In this document: positions 39,001-46,374 of the stretch, one piece after another
Layout of the letters: the number at the start of each line of letters is the position of its first letter
Position numbering within the stretch: the stretch's first letter is position 1
Assembly (NCBI RefSeq): GCF_003255815.1
Contig: NC_037671.1
Span: forward strand, 154,496,645 to 154,560,644
Direction: 5' to 3'
Length of the DNA stretch: 64,000 nucleotides
From: Theropithecus gelada
Lineage: Eukaryota > Chordata > Mammalia > Primates > Cercopithecidae
Position numbers and translations under genes: made by a program
The notes under the pieces: model-generated
Databases searched by the model: none
What the model was told of the DNA's origin: nothing
What the model saw: the letters and a program-made list of their open reading frames with translations, nothing else

Positions 39001-42000
39001 CACAACAACACTGCCAGACAGCAAGTATGATCCGTCTTTATCACTGGAGCACAGAAGCTGGCACTTCGCCTTGTTTGTTCCTCTGGGGTCAAGGACATAC
39101 GGTTTCAGGGGGTTTACAAGTACTCTGGCCCATTGAGATGGGGCTGGCATGAAGAGAAAAGGGTCACTGAGCAAGTCCATGGACTCAGCAAAGTCCCAGG
39201 GACCAGAGGGCGTGTTGTTCTGCTGGACTATACAAGGGCAATGAAGAGGCAGGTAGCTATGCCCACTGGCAAGGAGAAACACACCTTCCCCCAGTAACAG
39301 CAGGTTAACAGGGCTCTACGAGGGGTTTGTCTGCAAACAGTGCCTCACCTTCCTTTTAGCGCCCTGGCGCCAGCCACAAACCGTTCTAGGTAGCCTTCTC
39401 CTGCCTTCTCCAGCTCTTCTCCACACAAGCCCCACAACCTGCAATCCAGTCTCAGCCTCTCCCCCAGCCACCTCCTCACCATCTCCCTCAAGATCTGGTG
39501 CTCCTCAGGCAGATCCCTGCAGAGCCTATTCAAGCTCCCTCTGGAATTTTCTTTCCGGTCTATTGATGGAGCTCATTTTGGAAGTTGAAAAAACAAACGA
39601 GCACCCACAGCATTGACGGTTCCTCTTCATTGCTTTCCCACTACACCAAATCTAATTCTCCGGCACAACATCACCTCCAATGGAGGAACTGGTAGAAAAG
39701 GAAAACACAAGAACATTTCACAATATTATCTTGTGCATATAAGAAAGTCACCCGTGGGTCCTGTTATTTCCTTTGTGTTCACTCTCCTCTTTGGTGCTCC
39801 AGCCATTCTTAAGTACTTCCTATATCTGGAAAAGTTCAATGCTGTTCCCCCTATCTAGAATTAATAACTCCTCTCTTTGGAAAACTAACTCCCACTCATC
39901 TTTTCAGGTCTAAACTGATACCTCACTTCCTCCAAGAAGTTCCCCTGCCTTCTTAGTCTCTACTGTATGCTCCCTAACACTCTCTTTTCTCCCAAAAAAG
40001 CCCTCATTAGTCTGAAGATTTATAATATTCAAACACAGATCATTATAACTGCAATTTCTTTATTAAAAAGCTTCCACCTTTTTTTTTTGTTTTACAATCC
40101 TATTCTGAAAATGAAATAAATGTGCACCAGTCTGCAAAATGTGCACATTTATGATGTAATGAATGTTTTTACAAGTTGCTTTCAGAAAATGGTCTGCTAC
40201 AACTGGTCTTTACATCTTTGTCATCTTTTTCGATCAAAATATTTTGATACCAGCCTTCCTTCTACTGCCCTAAAGACTAAAGCAGTTTTAATAAGTTGAA
40301 ATTAAGAAACGGCTATACCTATGTAAAAAAGGATAGAGGAAAGTGCTATTGATTTGCACACTTAGAATCTCCCAAAACCATGAGCACTATCTTTGCTAGG
40401 GCTAGGCTGGAACCTGGATAGAATATGAGTATGTGCAGGTGGCATCCCTAAGGATTCAGAGCTTAAGTGGAGCTGAGTACTTCAGCAGTGTAACTCACTT
40501 AACTGCCTTGCCAATTTCTACGCTGGCTCGATGGGGCATAATTCAAAAAGGAAAAGCTCACATTCATTCCACTCTCCTGGAGCTGAGAGCCACCTCTCTT
40601 CATTTAGCTCTCGAGTTTTTCTTGTTGTTGCGTTTAATAACACCCTAGTGGGATGTCTTCTAGATATTATTTTATGGTTCTGCAAGTAATTGCTAAAAGA
40701 TACAGGGTCTACTTTTTCTATGCTACTTACCTCATTTTATTTAAGAAGGGACTGGGAGGAAGAGATGTGTCCATTTGGCTCACTAATATATGTGTAGTGT
40801 CTGGTGTGGTTCCTGACACACATTAGGTATTCAAAGAATATAAGTTGTTGGATGATTTGTTACAGTTTTAGAATTAATAGAAGGATGGCTCTACAGACAT
40901 TCTGGCTATTTAAGTAGAACCAGTTACGATTGGTCAGAGTCCAGGCCACACTGAACAGTACCCCAGATAAAAGCAATCTTTGCTGTACAGTGAGAGAGTC
41001 ACCAATCAGGAGATAATTATCAGGTGTTGACATTCTGCCCAAAACTGTTTCAGACTTCCTGGGGATAAAAAGGAAGAGGTAAGAAGAGACAAAATAATCA
41101 CACAGAAAATAATTAGAACAAGCAAGTATACCCAACATTTATATGACTCTTTACTGTGTACTTGTCTAGATGAGCTCACTCATCTGATTAAACATGTGAG
41201 TTAGGATTATAGTCACCTCTTTATAGATGAAAAAACAGAGGCCTAGAGAAATTAAGTGATTTTCACAAAGCTACTCACTTAAAGAGTTACAATTGTATAT
41301 ACAATTGTATATAAAATTTATTGAATCCTGGTCAGAACAAAAAGCTTTGCGGTTCTGATTACAGCTGGTCCCTGACTTACAATGGTTCAATTTAACAATG
41401 TTTCAACTTTACAACAGGTTTATTGGGACGTAATCCCATTGTAAGTCAAGAAGCATCCATAATTGCTAAAAGTAATTGCAAAGCTACCTCACAGAAAAGA
41501 GATAAGCTAGGTTTCATGAAGATCTAGGCTCCTAGGAACAATCACAATGGTCCAGACTCTTCATATTCAACATCTGCCCACATACATGGCCTTTAAGCGG
41601 TTCACAAAGGTTATTATTCTTAACGCTGGTAACTGCATTTTAACAAACCTCTCAGGTGATTACAATGGAAATAACTACTGAGGATATAGGAACTGGTCTA
41701 GGTGACAAACAGAAACCTAGACCTGTCCTAGAGTTTCCCCTCAGGGAGGATTTCCACATGGGACAGCCACAGGTCTGGATTCCTGAGCAAAATGGGCAAG
41801 AGACAAATTTCCAATTAAAACGAGCAAATGTAATATTTTACTTCACTAACAATAAAGAAACACATACCCAAACTTCATAGACACTATTGTTCTATCAAGT
41901 TAGTGAAGATATTTTTCTTTTTTAAAAAATGAATTACTTGTTCTGGTGGATGAAATGCATACTGTTCTAGACAGCCTTGCTAAAGACGGTGGGATATAGT

Positions 42001-45000
42001 GTCAAGCTAATGTGACATTATAATACATTTATTTCTCAATGACAGAAAGTGAAGACAAAATTTCCAAAGAACTTAGTAAGTATTTTTCCCAAATTCTCAC
42101 AGGCAGGAAAAAGGACATTCTCCTATAATTCAAAACTATTACTACACACAATAATATATATCTTATATATATATATAAGATATAAAATATTATTGATATA
42201 GAGTTTATATTCAGATTTCCTCGATTGTTCTCAAAATCTGAGAATTCTGGAATCAATCATATTTTCACATGTTACATTTGGTTGTCATGTCTCTTTAGTA
42301 ACCTACTCTGAATTTGTCTGATGGTTTCCTCATGATCAGATTCTTTGGGGAAGAATTCTACAAAGGTAATATTGTGCATTTCCCATTGTATCTTATGAGA
42401 AGATGTAAAATATGACTTTCATTATTACTGATGGTCAGTTTGATCACTTGGTAAAGGTGATATCTACTAGATCTATTTTCACTGCACTGTTCATCATTTG
42501 TAATTAATAAGTAATCTGTGGGGTGACACTTGAGACTATATAAATACCCGGTTCCCCCAAAACTTTTTAGCCATTCATCAACATATCTTGTCTGAATCAA
42601 TTATTTATATTGGTATTATAAATCGATGGTTTTATTATTTTATTTTTTCTTCTGCATTTCAGTATTCTTCCATGAAGAGATTTCCTTTCTTACCCTTGAA
42701 CTTACATATTAATTTATGTATTTATTATTTATTCATTTATTTTTGATAACTTATGATCTTTTTTGTTTTCTGTGTGCCATAATTAATTAACATCATGATT
42801 CCTGTTGATGCTCAAATTATCCCAAGTTCGATCAATTTGAGCACCTACCAGATACCACCTGTGTTCTTTTTACATATCCCCATCATTTTTATACTTCCTT
42901 GCTTTATGACATTCCAATGGGATATTGTCTTTTTCATTACTACATTTTCATATACACGTTTGTCTATTTGTGAACTTTCTATTCGCCTCCGTTGAACTAT
43001 CTACTCATGAATCAATACCACACTGTTTTAATTATAGAAGCTTTATAGTGTGTTTTAATATCTGGCAAGGCATTTGTTAAAAGGATAGAGCTTGCATTAA
43101 TTGTTCTTACCACACACGCATGCACACACAGGAAACCATCCAAGGAAACTTTATAACGTTTACAAGGAAACTTGTGGAGGTGATAAATATGTCTATTATC
43201 TTAATTATGGTGATGGTCTCACAGGTGTTGCAAATGTTCAAATGTATAAACTTGTATACATTAAATAAGTACACTTTTTGTATATTAATTTATTCCTCAA
43301 TAAAACTGCTTAAAAAATATCTAGTAAGGCTAGTCACCTCTCCTTTCTCTTTTCTTTAGGGTTCTCATAACTATTTTTATTTTTTCATATAAACTTCAAA
43401 ATCTACTTGACTAGCTCCATAAAAACAACTTTGTTATTTTTATTGAGATTATGCCAAACTTATTAAGATGGGAATAAATGATAGCTTTATTATGTTTACG
43501 AGTACCATTCAAAAACAAGAAAAATTTCCAAACTTATTCAAGTCCACTTTTGTATTTTTCAGGAGTATGTTAATTTTTTTCTCATATAGATTTTACACAC
43601 TTCCTGTTAAGCTTATGGTTAAATAAATTCTTTTTGCTACTAATACAACTGAAGTTTCCTCTTCTGTTACATTATCTAACTAGCTATTGTTTGTTTATAG
43701 AAAAGTTTCTGATTTTTGTATTTTAATAGTCTATTACCTTACTGATTTTTAAAATTGTGCTAGTGTTTTCATTGTTGTTTTGGATTTTCCATATATACTA
43801 TGATATCAACTGTAAATAGAGATAGTTTAACTTCTATTTTAATTATCATGGCTCTTTCATTTGTTCTGATCTGATTGAATGGAATAGTATCTCTAACATA
43901 TATTTTATATATATGTTATATACACTATAGTAGGAACCATAGTCTTTTTTTTCTTTTTGAAACAGAGTCTTGCTCTGTCACCCAGGCTGGAGTACAATGA
44001 CACAATCTCAGCTCACTGTAACCTCTGCCTCTGGCTTCAAGGGATTCTCTTGCCTCAGCCTCCCTGAGTAGCTGGGACTACAGGTGTGCACCACCACAGC
44101 CAGGTAATTTTTGTATTTTTAGTAGAGATGGGGTTTCACCATGTTGACCAGGCTGGTATTGAACTCCTGACCTAAAGTGATCTCTCTGGCTTGGCCTCCC
44201 AAAGTGCTGGGATTACAGGCATGAGCCACCGCACCTGGCCGGAACCATAGTCTATTAATAAAGTATGTGGACTCTAAGTCAGATATGCTGGAGTTTCTCC
44301 CCCGGTGATCTGAATCAGCGGGGGAGATGTATGTGTGACATTGGCTGCTTACTTTCTGAGTTTCGTTCTACTCATCTATAGGTAAAGTTTCATAAGGGAT
44401 TTGTATTCCAAACACGTGTACAATTCTTAACATTAAGTACTGTATGTGCTCAATAGATAATACTTTCTCGCTTTCTTCTCCCCATGGGAAAGCCTGCATT
44501 GTAGTTCTCTGGACAATTCCTGGAGAAATCATGAGATATGACTCTCTCACCTGTAGAATCACAGCAAAGGATCCATCCTACTGATAAGTAGTTCCCTCTG
44601 AAATTGCCTGAATGAATGAAATTCTCCAGTTCAGGTGAACAGCCCTGAGGATATGCAGGCATGTGTTGTGCTTCTGAGATTTTTACAACATTTGTTTTAC
44701 AGAGGAAAGTTTACATTAGTTTAACATAGTTAGGAAACATGTCGTCTACAGGAGTAGAATACATTGTATTCTGAACAATTTAGCAGTCCTCATACTTGGG
44801 CTTTCTTCCCAGTTCTTGTGCTATTTTCCCAGACAGCAAATTAGTTAAAAGGCCTTTGGCCATGACTCTTTCCCTTGAGTCAGCTATTCTCTCGTTTAAA
44901 GTGTAGAGATAGGGGGGATTTAATTAGCCCAATGCCTGGCACATTGCATGCACTCAGTAAATGTTTGTCGAGTATTCGAGTTATCTCTAGATGGTCACTT

Positions 45001-45251
45001 TTGCTATTACTATTAATTTATGAGCATATCGGTAATTATTGTGCTGATAATACTGACAGTGAACAAGCACTTAAAAGAAGAGTTAACTCATAACTTATAG
45101 GGATGTATTATGAGAGTCCAGATAGTCAACAACCTGTCTATTTCAAACATGTTCACTATTATTCTAATGTTCTAAGGCTGTAATTCTACACATGAAGCTC
45201 AGATAATTCTAAGATAGTGAGGAACTGCAGCAACTATCTGGATATTTTCCC

Positions 45252-45293
<42 letters not shown>

Positions 45294-46328
45294 GCCCCGA
45301 CTAAATATAGAACCCCCATTCTTTGTGTAAGCTACTTAAGAGAAAGGATTTTATCTTTTAATTTTTATCTCTTCAGCAGAAGTTATTATTGCTAGTTCAA
45401 TCCCAAATCTATACATAAATTATGAAGTTTAAAAACCCCTTAAAAATAAGTTTTTAATAAATATTTTTCCTGAAATAATGTTTTTACTGACCTTGAAAAT
45501 TTTTCTTAGCTGTTGTCATGCTCAACATTACTCACTGATGACATATGTGGTAATGATGGCAGTGTAAAGAAAAAGCTTGAGGAAATACACACGGTGCTGA
45601 TATTTTACTAAAATGAATGTAGCACTCATTCGTAATTGTAATTTAATTTTTAAGTAAAAATCTGATTTCCACTATCATTCCCTTCAGCCTGGCTCGTTAT
45701 AGGCCTAAAGCCTGTGTGAATTTACACAGCTGCTTTGAGGCTTTGCATATTTCCTTGTTTTAGATTCTTTGATTTTTTTTTTTAAGGGGTATTTTTACAC
45801 TGAAGTAAAACACAACTATTAACACTAGCCTCGGGGGGGAAAAAGAAACTAACAAACCTACAGCTTGAAATGTTTCAATACTTTGCCTTTAAAATTTTGC
45901 ACACCCTTTAGAAGTTACAAAAATAAAAACCACTCCCTGTAAAAAAAAAAAAAAAAAGAAAGAAAGAAAAAAAGATTGAGAACAAACTGTCATGATTTCA
46001 GAAAACGATAGCAGACGTGCAGGTGTTAACACCAGAGAGCTCACCTCTGAATAAAATGGTGCCTTCTAAACAGCCACTATTTACATGTTTTAGAATCCTT
46101 TCTTGGGCATGGGTGCCTTTATATTGCCCTATTACCACAAGATACAAGCCGTGCAGCAGAATGTTTTCTGTATGGTACCCAGCCAAAAGTGAAACAAGTT
46201 GCCCACTGACAGAGAGGCCATTTATAGAACATATTCATTTACACCAGTGCTAGGCAGCCACTGAAAGGCAATGCAAAGAAGTAATTTCTCTTTACCTTGC
46301 TTGGAGCAACTCTGACCTGGAGAGCCAT
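17979..46328 (-). CDS. TMEM244: TMEM244, transmembrane protein 244: complete five-exon coding region
   Basis: Joining 46328-46296, 32505-32420, 30274-30201, 20265-20140 and 18046-17979 on the minus strand gives one open frame of 128 codons plus TAG. I recognise it as TMEM244 from its sequence, for example the N-terminus MALQVRVAPSK, the block ILFYTVYYVSLS in exon 2, and MLEFPLTSHWWAALG near the C-terminus; the length is also that of the human protein as I remember it. Every intron is GT-AG, with phases 0, 2, 1 and 1. Hydrophobic stretches at about residues 12-33, 66-85 and 94-112 predict a small multi-pass membrane protein; an acidic/aromatic patch (EEWVWDY) sits between the last two. No frame break, so it looks functional. 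Biochemical role is not known to me; it may belong with the TMEM17/TMEM216-like small membrane proteins, which I could not test. Introns (2.1-13.8 kb) are filled with repeats. Confidence 0.93.
18759..19073 (-). mobile_element. Alu, full length, antisense, with TSD
   Basis: (TTTG)n tail at about 18760-18788, then gagacagagtctcactctgtc to 'gagccactgcacctggc'. TSD gagacagattgtact (18744-18758) and gagacagattatact (19074-19088), one mismatch. ORFs 18719-18904 and 18829-19128 are Alu-derived. Confidence 0.93.
19270..19470 (-). mobile_element. MIR, antisense
   Basis: 'tcatttactgagtgagtattatatactagaca … cccccattttgtagagaaggaaactgatg … acttggccacaactaccc … aggactggaatttgtatct' is the antisense MIR layout from 3' end to 5' end. 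Confidence 0.82.
19740..19940 (+). mobile_element. Old L1 3' end (L1MB/L1MC-type)
   Basis: 'ggggaagctgggtgaagggtacatgggaactctc' and 'cttttctgtaactctaaaattatttcaaaataaaa' are the hallmark of L1M 3' ends, ending in an A-rich tail. Antisense to TMEM244. Confidence 0.82.
20140..20265 (-). CDS. TMEM244: TMEM244 exon 4
   Basis: 126 bp. Acceptor cttccttgtatttgcag, donor ACTG|GTAAGC. Encodes residues 66-106 with split codons at both ends: a hydrophobic helix from LLVSTEVTYFVCG, the EEWVWDY patch, then a second helix through AISVTILHVV. The overlapping ORF at 20136-20327 is a shadow in another frame. Confidence 0.94.
21795..22100 (+). mobile_element. AluJ-type, with TSD later split by an L1
   Basis: Sense Alu with old-type sites ('tcaaggccaccctgggaaacatagcaagac', 'gattacaataagctatgatcatgcc') and an A-tail. 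Left TSD aagagtcataagacctt (21778-21794). The right copy aagagttat…aagatgtt is now interrupted: its first part lies at 22101-22109 and its remainder at 28238-28245, with the L1 between them. Confidence 0.88.
22110..23133 (+). promoter_or_regulatory. L1 5' UTR (ancestral L1 promoter region)
   Basis: About 1 kb GC-richer region with 'caagatggccgaataggaag' near the start, which contains the CAAGATGGC core of the L1 YY1 site. In L1 this region holds a sense promoter and, in younger families, an antisense promoter; here the antisense direction points to TMEM244 exons 4-5. Activity is not known. Confidence 0.7.
23134..24159 (+). pseudogene. L1 ORF1 pseudogene (ORF1p RNA-binding chaperone)
   Basis: Starts MGRNQNRKAENF and ends '…HAKW' with TAA at 24157-24159. 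The first segment stops at 23377-23379 after 81 codons. A second readable segment (23818-24012, from MKEKMLRAAREKGQ) keeps the RNA-recognition/C-terminal region as far as PAKLSFIS, then hits TAA where the family normally continues with a glutamate. Coding capacity is lost. Confidence 0.9.
24223..28017 (+). pseudogene. L1 ORF2 pseudogene (endonuclease-reverse transcriptase)
   Basis: About 1,264 codon positions, close to the usual ~1,275, in several broken frames. Visible parts: endonuclease segments with GDFNTPLS (about 24652) and the SDH motif (about 24904); a CAA-to-TAA-type stop at 24739-24741; an RT segment 25830-26621 with GTRQGCPLSPLLFN and an intact FADD catalytic motif at 26301-26312; C-terminal segments 27160-28017 including the cysteine-rich region. 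Multiple frameshifts and stops make it inactive. Confidence 0.93.
28238..30200. other. TMEM244 intron 3, unique AT-rich part
   Basis: No repeat or exon recognised. Short ORFs (28348-28536, 29578-29793, 29700-29960) have no family resemblance. Confidence 0.5.
30201..30274 (-). CDS. TMEM244: TMEM244 exon 3
   Basis: 74 bp. Acceptor …acatctttag, donor AAAG|GTAATT. Completes Glu40 (GA|G) and encodes residues 41-64, including VLAPFDFKTNPSW, a polar loop between predicted helices 1 and 2. Its length is not a multiple of three, so skipping it would shift the frame. Confidence 0.94.
31034..31195 (+). mobile_element. MIR, sense
   Basis: 'caggttctaatcccggtgg … aacttgggcaagtcacctaacctctctggga … tttcctatctgtaaattgaag' is MIR in sense order. 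Confidence 0.88.
31744..31912 (-). mobile_element. MIR, antisense
   Basis: 'ttctcataataactctttt … catttgacaaatgaaggcactgaa … aagaacttgggtctcttgcctcc' is antisense MIR. Confidence 0.75.
32150..32290 (+). mobile_element. Free left Alu monomer (FLAM-type)
   Basis: 'ggctggatgcagtggttcatgcctgtaatcctagcac … gaccagcctagaacatagtgagacc' followed by an A-rich tail; left arm only. Confidence 0.85.
32420..32505 (-). CDS. TMEM244: TMEM244 exon 2
   Basis: 86 bp. Acceptor tgttttctccacag, donor TTTGA|GTAAGT. Encodes residues 12-39 and the first two bases of codon 40: VVLQK followed by a strongly hydrophobic helix (LLLCVILFYTVYYVSL), the first predicted membrane span. One end of the local duplication at 32667-33146 begins about 160 bp upstream in the gene's sense. 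Confidence 0.94.
32667..33146. repeat. Local duplication, copy A (~480 bp)
   Basis: Matches 35331-35838 in direct orientation at roughly 90 % identity. Shared blocks include 'aaaataagatgaataatata' (from about 32819 and 35490) and 'tactacatacccagaaaacc' (from about 32980 and 35650). Not a repeat family I recognise. Confidence 0.9.
33290..33371. mobile_element. MADE1-like mariner MITE, one arm decayed
   Basis: 'aatggcaagaaccacagtta' followed by 'cttttgcaccaacct' is a MADE1/Hsmar1 terminal inverted repeat. The inner palindrome cttgcca…tggcaag is visible; the left arm is poorly kept. Confidence 0.7.
33385..33870 (+). mobile_element. Old L1 fragment (ORF2 C-terminus), sense
   Basis: 'gttgggagaaaatatttgcaa … ggattgatatctataatatata … aatggacaaagtatataaatagg' is the ORF2 C-terminal region of an L1M-type element. 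The ORF at 33549-33818 is a remnant frame. Confidence 0.75.
34416..34703 (-). mobile_element. Alu, full length, antisense, perfect 17-bp TSD
   Basis: TSD tcacattccttgtctct at 34399-34415 and 34704-34720. Body from gagacagggtttcgctcttgt to 'gagccaccccgcgcctggcc', with a deletion of about 15 bp near 'aaactcgcctgcctcgg'. ORFs 34340-34546 and 34434-34847 run through it and are not genes. Confidence 0.94.
34721..35330. other. Intron 1 segment, CT-rich then unassigned
   Basis: CT-rich at 34721-34805, then sequence without a recognised repeat. No exon seen. Confidence 0.45.
35331..35838. repeat. Local duplication, copy B (~500 bp)
   Basis: Direct copy of 32667-33146, offset about 2.66 kb, with small indels such as an extra 'ttatttca' near 35470 and an AT-rich expansion at the far end. 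Confidence 0.9.
36174..36363 (+). mobile_element. MER5A hAT MITE
   Basis: 'ctgttgttctcaaatgtacaagcatcagac … cagattacagggcccaagtcccagagtttctgatt … ctttgagaactactg' is a nearly complete MER5A. Confidence 0.88.
36590..36760 (-). mobile_element. MIR, antisense
   Basis: 'acctcatttaatccttataaaacttctgagtgg … aaatgaggctcagagagc … aaattgctgagctgagacgcaag' is antisense MIR. Confidence 0.85.
36761..37200. other. Intron 1 segment, no recognised feature
   Basis: No exon. Purine-rich stretches, no named repeat. Confidence 0.45.
37202..37502. mobile_element. hAT-Charlie-type MITE (MER33-like)
   Basis: Starts 'cagtgctgtccagcagaaat' and includes 'gccacatatgaaattttaaat' and 'actagccacatttcaagtac', about 300 bp. 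Name from memory; class is fairly safe. Confidence 0.65.
37590..38295 (-). mobile_element. MIR-type relics, antisense, split by an Alu
   Basis: 'gaggattcctacgtgacaatcactgtactca', 'cacagacttggaaaccgaga … agattaagga', then after the Alu 'aaactgtgactcagacaagttgagtgaatagcccaaggacacacc'. Two MIR-like pieces interrupted by the Alu at 37858-38163. Confidence 0.7.
37858..38163 (-). mobile_element. Alu, full length, antisense
   Basis: (TTTA)n tail, then gagaaggagtcttgttttgtc to 'gagtcactgcacctggc'. Short TSD gaataatc at about 37855 and 38165. ORF 37913-38170 is Alu-derived. Confidence 0.92.
38300..38920. other. Intron 1 segment, AT-rich, no recognised feature
   Basis: No exon or named repeat. Confidence 0.45.
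38925..39070 (-). mobile_element. MIR, antisense
   Basis: 'gctaagctagccactttgcaa' followed by 'ccttatctcctttaatcctcacaacaaca' is antisense MIR. Confidence 0.82.
39071..39735. other. GC-richer intron 1 patch
   Basis: Local rise in GC with ORFs on the minus strand (38938-39282 and 39345-39533). No protein family recognised; the second lacks an ATG. Treated as non-coding. Confidence 0.5.
39740..40030 (+). mobile_element. L2 fragment
   Basis: 'ggtgctccagccattcttaag', 'actcccactcatcttttcagg', 'cacttcctccaagaagttccc' follow the L2 3' region order. Confidence 0.7.
40795..40862 (+). mobile_element. L2/MIR 3'-terminal fragment
   Basis: 'tggttcctgacacacattaggtattcaaagaatataagttgttgga' is the shared terminal pattern. 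Confidence 0.55.
41130..41290 (-). mobile_element. MIR, antisense
   Basis: 'ctctttatagatgaaaaaacagaggcctagagaaattaagtg' is the diagnostic antisense MIR core. Confidence 0.82.
41363..41465. mobile_element. TcMar-Tigger MITE, internally deleted
   Basis: Terminal repeats 'cagctggtccctgacttac' and 'attgtaagtcaagaagca' around about 60 bp, including 'ttattgggacgtaatccc', typical of Tigger7/MER44-type ends. Confidence 0.65.
42010..42905. mobile_element. Ancient interspersed repeat, family uncertain
   Basis: 'ggttgtcatgtctctttagta', 'tttgtctgatggtttcctcatgatcagattc', 'ttgatcacttggtaaaggtg', 'attaataagtaatctgtggg' and, later, 'aaattatcccaagttcgatca' are phrases I associate with a common mammalian repeat (probably an old L1 5' region). 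Contains a 28-bp palindrome. Confidence 0.45.
42157..42184. repeat. 28-bp perfect AT palindrome
   Basis: The sequence from 42157 to 42184 equals its own reverse complement, with TATATCTTA at one end, a central (TA)n and TAAGATATA at the other. Confidence 0.9.
42930..43930 (-). mobile_element. Old L1 (L1M) ORF2 fragment, antisense
   Basis: 'aataccacactgttttaatta … ttatagtgtg' at 43015-43055 and, after an insertion, 'gatgggaataaatgatagc', 'tttgttatttttattgagatt' and 'tgatatcaactgtaaataga' at 43808-43827 keep ORF2 antisense order. Split by 43085-43312. Confidence 0.7.
43085..43312 (+). mobile_element. L1 3'-end fragment (L1ME/L1MC-like) nested in antisense L1
   Basis: 'ggtgataaatatgtctattatcttaattatggtgatggtctcacag … taagtacactttttgtatattaa … cctcaataaaactgctt' is an L1M 3' terminus in sense orientation, inside the antisense L1 above. 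Confidence 0.72.
43946..44240 (-). mobile_element. Alu, full length, antisense, perfect 13-bp TSD
   Basis: TSD ggaaccatagtct at 43933-43945 and 44241-44253. Body from gaaacagagtcttgctctgtc to 'gagccaccgcacctggcc'. Confidence 0.94.
44254..44460 (+). mobile_element. MIR, sense
   Basis: 'atgtggactctaagtcagatatgctggag … gacattggctgcttactttctgagtttcgttctactcatctatagg … taagtactgtatgtgctcaatag' is MIR in sense order. It contains a GC-rich hairpin at 44296-44327. Confidence 0.75.
44296..44327. repeat. GC-rich inverted repeat (hairpin)
   Basis: Arms tctcccccg (44296-44304) and cgggggaga (44319-44327), then a G·G mismatch, an inner tgat/atca pair and a ctga loop. Confidence 0.9.
44912..44980 (+). 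mobile_element. L2/MIR 3'-terminal fragment
   Basis: 'cccaatgcctggcacattgcatgcactcagtaaatgtttgt' is the shared terminal pattern. Confidence 0.7.
45256..45291 (+). repeat. (GT)18 microsatellite
   Basis: Uninterrupted GT run of about 36 bp, likely length-polymorphic. Confidence 0.97.
45300..45940. other. Intron 1 segment, no recognised feature
   Basis: No exon or named repeat. Confidence 0.45.
45942..45975 (+). repeat. A-rich/(GAAA)n tract
   Basis: A-run followed by gaaagaaagaaaaaaag. Confidence 0.85.
46296..46328 (-). CDS. TMEM244: TMEM244 exon 1, coding part with start codon
   Basis: ATG at 46328-46326, then GCTCTCCAGGTCAGAGTTGC… to AAG|GTAAAG; encodes MALQVRVAPSK (residues 1-11). The start has G at +4 but a pyrimidine at -3. 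Exon 1's 5' UTR extends upward from 46329; its true start is not visible. The ORF at 46222-46407 is a shadow in another frame. Confidence 0.92.
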
Positions 46329-46374
46329 GTACACATCCTACGTCAAGGAGGTGATGAAAGCCCCACTCCTTATA
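46329..46374 (-). promoter_or_regulatory. TMEM244: Candidate TMEM244 core promoter with TATA-like box
   Basis: Minus-strand GCTATAAGGAG places TATAAG at 46374-46369, about 40 bp before the ATG. If used, transcription would start near 46340-46345 and leave a very short 5' UTR. The region above it (46380-46620) has more CpGs than its surroundings. Candidate only. Confidence 0.35.

Larger units (their letters stand above)
32506..46295 (-). other. TMEM244: TMEM244 intron 1
   Basis: 13.8 kb, donor GTAAAG, acceptor CCACAG. Contains both copies of the local duplication, three Alus, several MIR/MER relics, nested old L1s and a (GT)n. No further coding exon recognised. Confidence 0.85.

Noticed and set aside
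38938..39282. 114-codon minus-strand ORF in a GC-richer patch
   Set aside because: Its end is inside an antisense MIR, and the remainder resembles no known protein. No splice or conservation support.
39345..39533. 62-codon minus-strand ORF with a charged, helix-like translation
   Set aside because: No ATG start; opens after a nearby stop and resembles no family. The composition reflects local GC-rich sequence.
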